A stretch of DNA of 39,764 nucleotides from Planctomycetota bacterium (GTDB lineage: Bacteria; Planctomycetota; Phycisphaerae; UBA1845). How positions within the stretch are numbered: position 1 is the stretch's first letter; every line of letters starts with the position of its first letter. Positions 23,197-30,364 of the stretch are shown piece after piece. Below the pieces are notes generated by a model that worked only from the letters and a program-made list of their open reading frames with translations, did no database searches and was not told the origin of the DNA. The stretch spans positions 1 to 39,764 of the forward strand of contig JACQFE010000069.1 of NCBI GenBank assembly GCA_016200265.1, given 5' to 3'. The translations under genes were made by a program, and so were the position numbers.

Positions 23197-24570
23197 ATGT
23201 TCTCGACCTTCATCAACATCTTCAAAATTCCCGAGCTTCGGAACAAGATTTTGTTCACGATCGGCATGCTCGCCATTTATCGGCTTGGTTTCGTGATTGC
23301 CGTGCCAGGTGTGGACCAGGCGGCCATGCACCAGGGGTCGACTACCGGCGGCGGCGGGTGGGGTGACCTGATCAGTACGTTTGAGCTGTTTACGGGCGGC
23401 AATTTGACGCAAAGCACGATCTTCGGCTTGGGAATCATGCCCTATATTTCCGCTTCAATCATTTTGCAATTGCTGGTGACGGTAATTCCCTCCTTGGAAA
23501 AATTGCAGCAGGAAGGGGAATCCGGTCGTCGCAAGATCAATGAATACACGCGGTATTTGACGGTCGCGCTGTGCATCATCAACGCAATCATCTGGATGCG
23601 CCACCTTGGCGATCAGAAATTCGTCTTCCCGGAGTTCACCGGTCAATGGTTTGGAATGTCCTTCGGCTACATGCTTTTCACCATGGCGATTTTGACCACA
23701 GGCACAATGTTCTTGATGTGGCTGGGCGAGCAGATCGACGAATATGGAATTGGCAACGGCGTGTCGCTCATTATTATGGCCGGCATTGTGGCGAGGATTC
23801 CGCATGCCATTACCTACGTTGTCACGAACCTCAATGTCAAGGGTGCTTCGCAATCGGGCGAAATGGACCTTCCCAAGGTGGCATTTTTGCTCGTGATGTT
23901 TGTGGCCGTGATCGCGGGTGCGATCCTGATTACGCAGGCTCAACGCCGAATTCCGATTCAACAGGCGAAGCAAACTCGCGGTCGGCGCGTGTATGGTGGG
24001 CAGCGGCATTACCTGCCGCTCCGCGTGAATCATGGCGGCGTCATGCCGATCATTTTCGCCAGCTCGATGTTGATGTTTCCGGGATTGATCTTCGGCGTCT
24101 TGTACAACATCTGGCCGAACAGCTTCTGGGCGTTCATGCGCGAGTCGTACACGAGCGGAAATTATCTGTACACGATGACCGAGATCGCGGCGATTTATTT
24201 CTTCGCGTACTTCTGGACGACGGTTCAGTTCCGGCCCAAGGAAATGGCGAACAACCTTCGCGACTACGGCAGCTTCATTCCCGGTTTGAGGCCCGGTAAG
24301 CGCACCGCGGACTATCTTGAAAAAGTGATGGGGCGTATCACGTACGTGGGCGCCGCGTTCCTTGCGGTCATTGCGATAATCCCGGCACTGGTCGCGCAAT
24401 CGCTGAGTATTCCATACATGGTGTCGGCGTTTCTGGGCGGCACCGGCTTGCTGATTGTCGTGAGCGTCGCGCTCGATCTGGTCCAGCGAATCGAGGCGAA
24501 TTTGATTATGCGAAATTACAAGGGCTTCCTTGGTGCGGAAGGACCGATCAAGGGATCGCGGAATTATTAG
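23197..24570 (+). CDS. secY: Protein translocase subunit SecY
   Basis: The 457-residue integral membrane protein is the channel of the Sec translocon. Signatures include IPELRNKILFTIGMLAIYRL (cytoplasmic lead and TM1), GIMPYISASIILQLL in TM2, the cytoplasmic loop RRIPIQQAKQTRGRR, and LPLRVNHGGVMPIIFASS before TM7. Ten transmembrane segments fit the hydrophobic pattern. The start follows AAGGAAAA. adk, common after secY in other phyla, is absent; map follows after 3 nt. Confidence 0.97.
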   Translation: MFSTFINIFKIPELRNKILFTIGMLAIYRLGFVIAVPGVDQAAMHQGSTTGGGGWGDLISTFELFTGGNLTQSTIFGLGIMPYISASIILQLLVTVIPSLEKLQQEGESGRRKINEYTRYLTVALCIINAIIWMRHLGDQKFVFPEFTGQWFGMSFGYMLFTMAILTTGTMFLMWLGEQIDEYGIGNGVSLIIMAGIVARIPHAITYVVTNLNVKGASQSGEMDLPKVAFLLVMFVAVIAGAILITQAQRRIPIQQAKQTRGRRVYGGQRHYLPLRVNHGGVMPIIFASSMLMFPGLIFGVLYNIWPNSFWAFMRESYTSGNYLYTMTEIAAIYFFAYFWTTVQFRPKEMANNLRDYGSFIPGLRPGKRTADYLEKVMGRITYVGAAFLAVIAIIPALVAQSLSIPYMVSAFLGGTGLLIVVSVALDLVQRIEANLIMRNYKGFLGAEGPIKGSRNY

Positions 24571-24573
24571 GTC

Positions 24574-25404
24574 GTGAGAACGATTGCCAGAGCGGGGTCG
24601 GGACGACCGCAATTGCCAAAACGCGGGATCATCTTAAAGAGCCCGCGAGAAATTGAGTTGATGCGCGCCGCCGGTCGTGTTGTGCATGCCGTGCTTTCGC
24701 GAATGAAGTCGATGGTGGCGCCGGGCGTGACGACGTCGCAGCTCAATGCCGAAGCCGAGGACATGATTCTCAAGGCGGGCGGCGAAGCGTTGTTCAAGGG
24801 CGTCGTGAATCCGCAGGCGAGGTTTCCGTTTCCTGCGGCTTTGTGCACGAGCGTCAATGAAGAGCTGGTTCACGGAATTCCAAATAATCGGCCTTTGAAG
24901 GAAGGCGACATTGTCAGCGTGGATTGCGGCGTTCGTTTGGGCGGGTATTGCGGAGATTCGGCCGTAACGATCGCTGTCGGCTCGGTTTCGCGTGAGACGA
25001 AGCGTTTGATGGACACGACGTCGGCGGCGCTGGGCTTGGCGATTTCGCTGATTCGTCCGGGGCGGATGTGGAGTGAAGTCGCGACCGCGATGCAGAAGTC
25101 GGTTGAATCATCGGGCCTTTCGGTGGTTCGTGAATACGTCGGTCATGGGATTGGCCGCGAAATGCACGAAGAACCCAAAGTTCCCAATTATTGGAGCGAT
25201 TCGCAAAAGCGAATAGATTTCAAGTTACTGCCGCGAATGGTGCTTGCGGTCGAGCCAATGGTGAACCTTGGCGGACCCGCGGTGGAATTCGCGGACAAGG
25301 ACCGGTGGGTCATCGTGACCAAGGACCGTAAGCCCGCGGCCCATTTTGAGCATACGGTCACTGTTACCGATTCGGGAGCAGATGTACTTACTGATGGTAG
25401 ATAA
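24574..25404 (+). CDS. map: Methionine aminopeptidase, type I
   Basis: The 276-residue metalloenzyme removes the initiator Met from nascent chains. The metal ligands are in place: Asp in VDCGV and in GDSAV, His in YVGHGIGREMHEEP, Glu in MVLAVEPMV and in HFEHTVTVT. The substrate-side CTSVNEELVHGIP is typical of type I. There is an N-terminal lead of about 20 residues before IILKSPREIELMR. GTG 24574, 3 nt after the secY stop, is the likely start, so translation is probably coupled. infA is not found downstream. Confidence 0.95.
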   Translation: MRTIARAGSGRPQLPKRGIILKSPREIELMRAAGRVVHAVLSRMKSMVAPGVTTSQLNAEAEDMILKAGGEALFKGVVNPQARFPFPAALCTSVNEELVHGIPNNRPLKEGDIVSVDCGVRLGGYCGDSAVTIAVGSVSRETKRLMDTTSAALGLAISLIRPGRMWSEVATAMQKSVESSGLSVVREYVGHGIGREMHEEPKVPNYWSDSQKRIDFKLLPRMVLAVEPMVNLGGPAVEFADKDRWVIVTKDRKPAAHFEHTVTVTDSGADVLTDGR

Positions 25405-25414
25405 AGACAATGGC

Positions 25415-25454
25415 GTGCGAAAGGTGCGAATCGTGCGAATGAGTGCTTTCGCAC
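25415..25454 (+). repeat. 9-nt tandem repeat and hairpin between map and rpmJ
   Basis: GTGCGAA occurs three times at 9-nt intervals (25415, 25424, 25433), and its complement TTCGCAC lies at 25448-25454. The last copy and the complement form a 7-bp hairpin with an 8-nt loop. It could slow or attenuate transcription before rpmJ. A tiny frame, ATG 25410 to TGA 25442, reads MACERCESCE across it, with no evidence for its use beyond being open. Confidence 0.45.
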
Positions 25455-25497
25455 TTTCACCCGTTCGTACTTTTCGAATTTTTAGAGGCGGTTGGCG

Positions 25498-25611
25498 ATG
25501 AAAGTTCGATCCAGCGTGAAGCGGATTTGCGAGAATTGCAAGATAATTAAGCGTCGCGGCGTGGTGCGCGTCATTTGCACCAACCCGCGGCATAAGCAGC
25601 GGCAGGGATGA
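25498..25611 (+). CDS. rpmJ: 50S ribosomal protein L36
   Basis: This short gene encodes 37 residues: [20 protein letters not shown] then [17 protein letters not shown]. The zinc ligands C11, C14, C27 and H32 are all present, so this is the zinc-binding (C+) form. AGGCGG precedes the ATG. Its place between map and rpsM is the usual one except that infA is missing. Confidence 0.97.
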   Translation: MKVRSSVKRICENCKIIKRRGVVRVICTNPRHKQRQG

Positions 25612-25683
25612 CGACTTCGTTCGATCGAATGCGAATATGAAGGGCGTTTTTGCTATAGAAATGTAGGACTGAGGAGGTTTTGA

Positions 25684-26073
25684 GTGCCGCGTATCGCAGG
25701 TGTGGACATTCCGGCCAACAAGCGGATTGAATTCGCTCTTCCCTATATTTTCGGGATCGGGCGAAACAACGCGCTTGACGTGTTGAAGGAAGCAGGCATT
25801 GAAATTGGCGTCAAGGCCAAGGACCTTACCGAAGAGCAGGTCGCTCGCATCGGAACCGTCATTGAGCGGAATTACCAGGTCGAAGGGCAGCTTCGCCGAA
25901 TCATTCAATCAAACATTACGCGGCTCAAGGATATCAAGTGCTATCGAGGGCATCGGCATCGAACGCACCTTCCCGTTCGCGGACAGCGGACTCGTACAAA
26001 TGCCCGAACGCGAAAGGGCCCGCGAAAGACAGTGGCCGGCAAGAAGGGCGTGAAGGAGTTGGCACGTGGCTAA
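25684..26073 (+). CDS. rpsM: 30S ribosomal protein S13
   Basis: The 129-residue S13 starts with GTG 25684, eight bases after GAGGAGG, at [20 protein letters not shown]. It ends in the basic tail [20 protein letters not shown], which reaches the P-site tRNA. The helix-two-turn-helix segment and GIGRNNA are conserved. It overlaps rpsK by 8 nt. Confidence 0.97.
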   Translation: MPRIAGVDIPANKRIEFALPYIFGIGRNNALDVLKEAGIEIGVKAKDLTEEQVARIGTVIERNYQVEGQLRRIIQSNITRLKDIKCYRGHRHRTHLPVRGQRTRTNARTRKGPRKTVAGKKGVKELARG

Positions 26074-26449
26074 ACGAGGTGGAAAAAAAGCGGTCCGTCG
26101 CAATGTGGCAAGGGCGATCGCACACATTAAGGCCACGTTCAACAACACCCTGGTCACGTTCACGGATGCCAACGGTGAAGTCTTGGCTCGGGCATCAGCG
26201 GGCACGGTTGGTTTCAAGGGAACTCGAAAGAGTACACCATTTGCCGCGCAGCGCGCGGTCGAGCAGGCATCGGGCGTTGCTCGGCGTTTCGGCGTGCAGG
26301 AGGTAGAAGTTCGCGTCAAGGGACCGGGAACTGGTCGCGATGCGGCCGTCACGGCGTTGCAGTCTGCGGGGATGCGAATTCACTCCATCGAGGACGTGAC
26401 TCCGCTTCCCCATAACGGATGCCGTCCGCCGAAACGACGGAGAGTTTGA
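26066..26449 (+). CDS. rpsK: 30S ribosomal protein S11
   Basis: The 127-residue S11 contains [45 protein letters not shown] and the C-terminal [18 protein letters not shown]. The start is GTG 26066, inside the end of rpsM (8-nt overlap), with GGAGTTGG just upstream. S11 forms the platform near the E-site mRNA. Confidence 0.97.
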   Translation: MAKRGGKKAVRRNVARAIAHIKATFNNTLVTFTDANGEVLARASAGTVGFKGTRKSTPFAAQRAVEQASGVARRFGVQEVEVRVKGPGTGRDAAVTALQSAGMRIHSIEDVTPLPHNGCRPPKRRRV

Positions 26450-26500
26450 GACAGTAACTGGCTTGAGAGTCGGTACAATTAAGTTCGCTGGATAGACGAA

Positions 26501-27130
26501 ATGGGAAGATACATCGGGCCGGTTTGCCGGCTTTGTCGTCGCGAAGGACTCAAGTTGATGCTCAAGGGCACGCGCTGTGAAACGGCGAAGTGCGCGATGG
26601 AGCGGCAATGGAGGAGCAGCCCGCCGGGCATGCACGCTTGGCGGCGTCGCAAGGCCGGGGATTACGGCGTGCGATTGCGCGAAAAACAAAAGGTCAAGCG
26701 CTATTACGGCGTGTTCGAGCGGCAGTTCATGGTGTATTTTCGAATGGCCGAGCGCGCCACGGGCAACACTGGCGAGGCGTTGATGAGTACTCTCGAGCGG
26801 CGCTTGGACAATGTCGTTTGGAAACTGGCATTTGCCCCATCGCATAAGGCCGCTCGAGTGTCGATCGTTCATGGTCATATTTATGTCAATGGCCGCCGCT
26901 TGAACCGACCCGGCTACTTGGTTCGCCAGGGAGATCGGATCACGGTAAAGCCTTCAGAGCGCAGTCGCAAGCTGGTGAAGGAATGCATGGGTGACAGTGC
27001 TCCGCCCGTGCAGGCGTGGTTGCAATTGGATGGCAATCAACTGGAAGGCGTCGTCGCGGCGTTGCCGACTCGCGAGGACGTGCAGATACCGGTTGAGGAA
27101 CAGCTGATTATCGAAATGTGCAGCCGGTAA
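26501..27130 (+). CDS. rpsD: 30S ribosomal protein S4, zinc-binding form
   Basis: The 209-residue protein has an N-terminal zinc knuckle with four cysteines (C9, C12, C26, C31) and the S4 RNA-binding domain (LERRLDNVVWKLAFAPSHKA, VSIVHGHIYVNGRRLNRPGY). It nucleates 30S assembly and in some bacteria represses the alpha operon. Length is normal. Confidence 0.97.
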   Translation: MGRYIGPVCRLCRREGLKLMLKGTRCETAKCAMERQWRSSPPGMHAWRRRKAGDYGVRLREKQKVKRYYGVFERQFMVYFRMAERATGNTGEALMSTLERRLDNVVWKLAFAPSHKAARVSIVHGHIYVNGRRLNRPGYLVRQGDRITVKPSERSRKLVKECMGDSAPPVQAWLQLDGNQLEGVVAALPTREDVQIPVEEQLIIEMCSR

Positions 27131-27211
27131 GGGCGTCGCGGCGCGTCGCGATTCGTCCCGCCGGTGTCCGGCGCAGGTGAAAACAGGCGCGTGCTTATTC
27201 GAGGTTGAACT

Positions 27212-28333
27212 ATGCCGACACGCATGAGATGGCGCGGTCTGGAGTTGCCCAGTCGAGTCGTTCGCGATGAGTCCGTCAGCACGGACTCGTACGGGCGGTT
27301 TACGATTGAGCCCTTCGAACAGGGATTTGGCACGACGATTGGGAATTCGCTGCGCCGCGTCTTGCTTTCCTGCCTGGAGGGAGCCGCGGTCACCACGGTG
27401 AAGATCGCTGGCGTCTCTCATGAGTTTACGACGATCCCCGGTGTGCTCGAAGATGCCACTGACATTTTATTGAATACCAAAGGGATTGTCCTGCGGTATT
27501 CCGGTGACGAAGATAAGAAAATATCCGTGCGCCGAGAAAAGAGCGGTGAAGTTCGCGCCGGCGATATCATCGCCGACCCCGCGATTACCATCGTCAATCC
27601 AACTCACAAGATCGCAACGCTTACGACGGACACTTCGTTTCAAATGGAAATGACCGTTGCGACGGGTCGAGGCTATGCCACGGTGAATGACAATCGCGCT
27701 CCCGAGCAGGAGCTTGATGTCATTCCCATTGATTCCATCTTCTCGCCCGTGCTTCGCGTTCGTTACCGCACCGAGGCCACCCGGGTGGGTCAGCGCACCG
27801 ACTACGATCGGCTCATATTCGAAGTGTGGACCAAGGGCACCATTTCACCGGAGGACGCGTTGGTTGAGGCCGGTCTTGTGCTTCGCAAGCACCTCAACCC
27901 GTTCGTGATGTATCACGATCTTGGTGAGGATGTGGTCAGTTCTCCGCGCCCTAATTTTGCCGCGAGATCGAGCGCGGGGCTCGGGCACGATCTTCTCGAA
28001 AAATCCGTTTCGACGCTGAATTTGTCCGCGCGGGCGAGCAATTGCCTAGAGGCTGCTCGTGTCCTGACGATCCGCGAACTTGTCACCAAGACGGAGTCGG
28101 ATCTGCTTCGCGTGCGTAGTTTTGGAAAGACGTCGCTCCATGAAGTGCAGCGGAAGCTGGGCGATATCGGGCTTTCCCTGGGCATGAAGATCGCCGCCGA
28201 TGGCTCGCTCATTCCGCCTCCGCCGGAATCAGCGGAGAACTTCATTGACCACGCTGAGGAACATGATGGAACACACGGGCACCAGGAATCCCGCTCCGAA
28301 GGGCATATGGAAGTCTTTACAATGGGCGAGTGA
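27212..28333 (+). CDS. rpoA: DNA-directed RNA polymerase subunit alpha
   Basis: The 373-residue subunit has the N-terminal dimerisation domain (FTIEPFEQGFGTTIGNSLRR; TDYDRLIFEVWTKGTI). The C-terminal domain (LNLSARASNCLEAARVLTIR, VRSFGKTSLHEVQRKL) keeps the Arg and Asn that contact UP-element DNA. After the domain a tail of about 40 residues rich in His, Glu and Pro extends beyond the usual end. GAGGTTGA precedes the ATG. Confidence 0.97.
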   Translation: MPTRMRWRGLELPSRVVRDESVSTDSYGRFTIEPFEQGFGTTIGNSLRRVLLSCLEGAAVTTVKIAGVSHEFTTIPGVLEDATDILLNTKGIVLRYSGDEDKKISVRREKSGEVRAGDIIADPAITIVNPTHKIATLTTDTSFQMEMTVATGRGYATVNDNRAPEQELDVIPIDSIFSPVLRVRYRTEATRVGQRTDYDRLIFEVWTKGTISPEDALVEAGLVLRKHLNPFVMYHDLGEDVVSSPRPNFAARSSAGLGHDLLEKSVSTLNLSARASNCLEAARVLTIRELVTKTESDLLRVRSFGKTSLHEVQRKLGDIGLSLGMKIAADGSLIPPPPESAENFIDHAEEHDGTHGHQESRSEGHMEVFTMGE

Positions 28334-28381
28334 AATTCGCCTTTTGATTTGCGGCACGAAGGGGCCGTTTGCTATTAACCC

Positions 28382-29053
28382 ATGAGACACTTACGAGATC
28401 ATCGCCGCCGCCTGAGCCGCACGATGGAGCATCGAATCGCCCTGCGGCGGAACATGGCCCAAAGTCTTTTTGAGCACGGACAGATCACGACCACGTTGCC
28501 CAAGGCGAAAAACCTGCGCCCGTTTGCGGAACGTTTGATTCTTCTTGCAGTCCGCGCTCGTTCGTCACAGGCGAACGATCCGGCGGGAGCGCTTCGAGCA
28601 AGACGACGCATCGAAGCACTTCTTGGTGATCGTGCGATTATCCCGAAGGAGCATGGCGATGCGTATGCGGCCATGTCCGATGCTCACCGCGCCAAGTCTC
28701 TTCGCATGGGCAGCGGACGAAGGTACCGCACCGGAGAGCCTCGAGGCCGTTTGGAATTCACGGCCGAGTCTGTGTTGCACCGTTTGATCGAGAAAGTTGC
28801 GTCAAAGTTCACCGATCGCCCCGGCGGATACACTCGAATCATGCGGCTGTCGGATACTCGCATCGGCGACAGTTCGCCGTTGGCGGTCATTCAACTGGTC
28901 GGCGATGAACAGCCGCCGGGCGCCGTGGCAAAGCCCAAAAAATCCGCCCGAAAGCGCCGTGCGGATGGTCGTTACGCTTTGGCCATCGCCTCGTCGAAAA
29001 AGCGGTCCGCCAAATTCAGGGATTCCGAAGCCGAGGCTGTTTCGCAGGCCTGA
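28382..29053 (+). CDS. rplQ: 50S ribosomal protein L17
   Basis: The L17 signature MRHLRDHRRRLSRTMEHRIA and TLPKAKNLRPFAERLILLAV is clear. GGYTRIMRLSDTRIGDSSPL marks the end of the core. At 223 residues it is much longer than the common 115-140: extra residues around 60-140 and a Lys/Arg/Ala-rich tail of about 45. It is the last ribosomal gene of the cluster. No Shine-Dalgarno is seen before the ATG. Confidence 0.95.
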   Translation: MRHLRDHRRRLSRTMEHRIALRRNMAQSLFEHGQITTTLPKAKNLRPFAERLILLAVRARSSQANDPAGALRARRRIEALLGDRAIIPKEHGDAYAAMSDAHRAKSLRMGSGRRYRTGEPRGRLEFTAESVLHRLIEKVASKFTDRPGGYTRIMRLSDTRIGDSSPLAVIQLVGDEQPPGAVAKPKKSARKRRADGRYALAIASSKKRSAKFRDSEAEAVSQA

Positions 29054-29124
29054 TCCGGGATGCACTTGGCGGCGAGCGGCTCGCATTTTCGACGGATCTG
29101 AAAAACAACTGCTGGGGAAGGATT

Positions 29125-29559
29125 GTGCAACGCGACGCGAAATGTATTTTCTGCAGGATCGTTGCCGCGGAATTGCCGTCTCACGTCGTCTATGAAGACG
29201 AAACGATCCTCTCGTTCCTCGACATCGGGCCTTTGTCAGAGGGCCACCTTCTGGTCATTCCCCGCGAGCATTTTTCACGATTTACGGACGTGCCGGCTTC
29301 GACCAGTGCGACGCTGGCGACCATGCTTCCCACGCTGGGCCGCGCCCTCTTGAGTGTGACCAAGGCGGATGGCTTTAATCTCCTGATGAATGAAGGGAAC
29401 GTGGCCGGGCAGGTCGTACCCCACGTGCATTTTCATCTCATTCCGCGGAACGCCGGCGACAACCTTGGTTACCGATGGAATCCGGGGAAATATCCGCCTG
29501 GGCGCGATTCTCAGCTTGCCTCATCACTACAAGCGGCACTCGCCGCTCACGGTCAGTAA
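29125..29559 (+). CDS. HIT-family nucleotide-binding hydrolase
   Basis: The 144-residue protein has the histidine triad HVHFHLIPR near residue 100, the CIFCRIVAAELP start with a Cys pair, and EDETILSFLDIGPLSEGHLL then VIPREH, all typical of HINT/Fhit-related hydrolases acting on nucleoside phosphoramidates or dinucleoside polyphosphates. GTG 29125 follows GGGGAAGGA. It is 71 nt after rplQ and may be transcribed with the ribosomal operon. Its stop overlaps the convergent gene by 7 nt. Confidence 0.9.
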   Translation: MQRDAKCIFCRIVAAELPSHVVYEDETILSFLDIGPLSEGHLLVIPREHFSRFTDVPASTSATLATMLPTLGRALLSVTKADGFNLLMNEGNVAGQVVPHVHFHLIPRNAGDNLGYRWNPGKYPPGRDSQLASSLQAALAAHGQ

Positions 29560-30302
29560 TTCGGGAAAACATCCTCTAGGACATCGAGTACAGGGTTGAC
29601 AAGTCGGATACGGACGCTCCTGAATCCACGCGATTTCGCCGTTACCTGGCTCCTTCCATTTGGCCAAGCACGTTGCAATAACTTAAACAATCTGACTTTT
29701 CCGGGACCGTGCACTCTGGTCCAATCGCAGAGAGCGATTTCTAACCAAGCTATCAAAACCAGCATTTCCCAAGCATCGTCATGGTGGATTCGAAAATGCT
29801 TCAGTCGCACTGCCTCCGACTCAATATCCCAAAACCACGAAAGTTCACCTCGTGCCTCATGGAAGCACTTTGCGTCATTTTCCGGCGTGATTGAACTGTA
29901 TTGCCACACTTCTCCGAGTTGCATGTCCCTCCGAGGGTAGATTTTCGACGCGAATTCGAGGATCCTCTTTTCTTCCAAATTCAAACAATTTTCATTCAAT
30001 TTGCGCCAGCACGCCATATCGATCTCATTTGCGCCAAACCCAGGCGGCATGCCGGCGTTTGCTATGGTGATGTCAAGTTCCAGGTCGGGATTCATTTTCT
30101 TCCACTCGCTCCGGAGAGATTTCCAGAACGCAGCAATATGGCTTCTATGTGTCTTGTATCCTCGATCAAAGTCGAGGGCGTGTCCGATGCCACGTGCTCT
30201 TATGAACGCTGCGAAGGCAAAAGCTAGCGCAAGAACCGAAGCAAACGCCGACATCAATTGCGCGTAATTTCCCGCCCATTGCCACAATTCTGCTTCGGCC
30301 AT
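29553..30302 (-). CDS. Hypothetical protein with one N-terminal membrane segment
   Basis: The 249-residue product begins MAEAELWQWAGNYAQLMSAF followed by a strongly hydrophobic Ala/Phe/Leu stretch to about residue 34, then a long soluble part rich in Trp and charged residues (HIAAFWKSLRSEWKKMNPDL; GEVWQYSSITPE). It resembles small membrane-anchored proteins that measure nothing recognisable by motif. ATG 30302 is chosen over TTG 30326. It lies downstream of the S8-fold gene on the same strand (62 nt gap). No family assigned. Confidence 0.6.
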   Translation of the reverse strand: MAEAELWQWAGNYAQLMSAFASVLALAFAFAAFIRARGIGHALDFDRGYKTHRSHIAAFWKSLRSEWKKMNPDLELDITIANAGMPPGFGANEIDMACWRKLNENCLNLEEKRILEFASKIYPRRDMQLGEVWQYSSITPENDAKCFHEARGELSWFWDIESEAVRLKHFRIHHDDAWEMLVLIAWLEIALCDWTRVHGPGKVRLFKLLQRAWPNGRSQVTAKSRGFRSVRIRLVNPVLDVLEDVFPNY

Positions 30303-30364
30303 AAATGTGGCTTCTACAGCTATCAAACCGAACTATCAAATCCATTGGGCGTTACAAACTTCTA

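Noticed and set aside
23455..24612. 385-codon minus-strand frame opposite secY
   Set aside because: Shadow of the secY codon pattern; full of His/Arg-rich low-similarity text, while secY on the plus strand is complete.
25415..25439. Three GTGCGAA units as a CRISPR-like or satellite array
   Set aside because: Only 9-nt period and three copies; too short for any array, treated as a leader or hairpin element.
25405..25497. Search for infA between map and rpmJ
   Set aside because: The gap is too short and contains only the repeat/hairpin; no IF-1 motif is present.
25612..25683. Possible internal promoter (CTATAGAAAT) before rpsM
   Set aside because: No acceptable -35 at the right distance; the clear signal here is the Shine-Dalgarno GAGGAGG.
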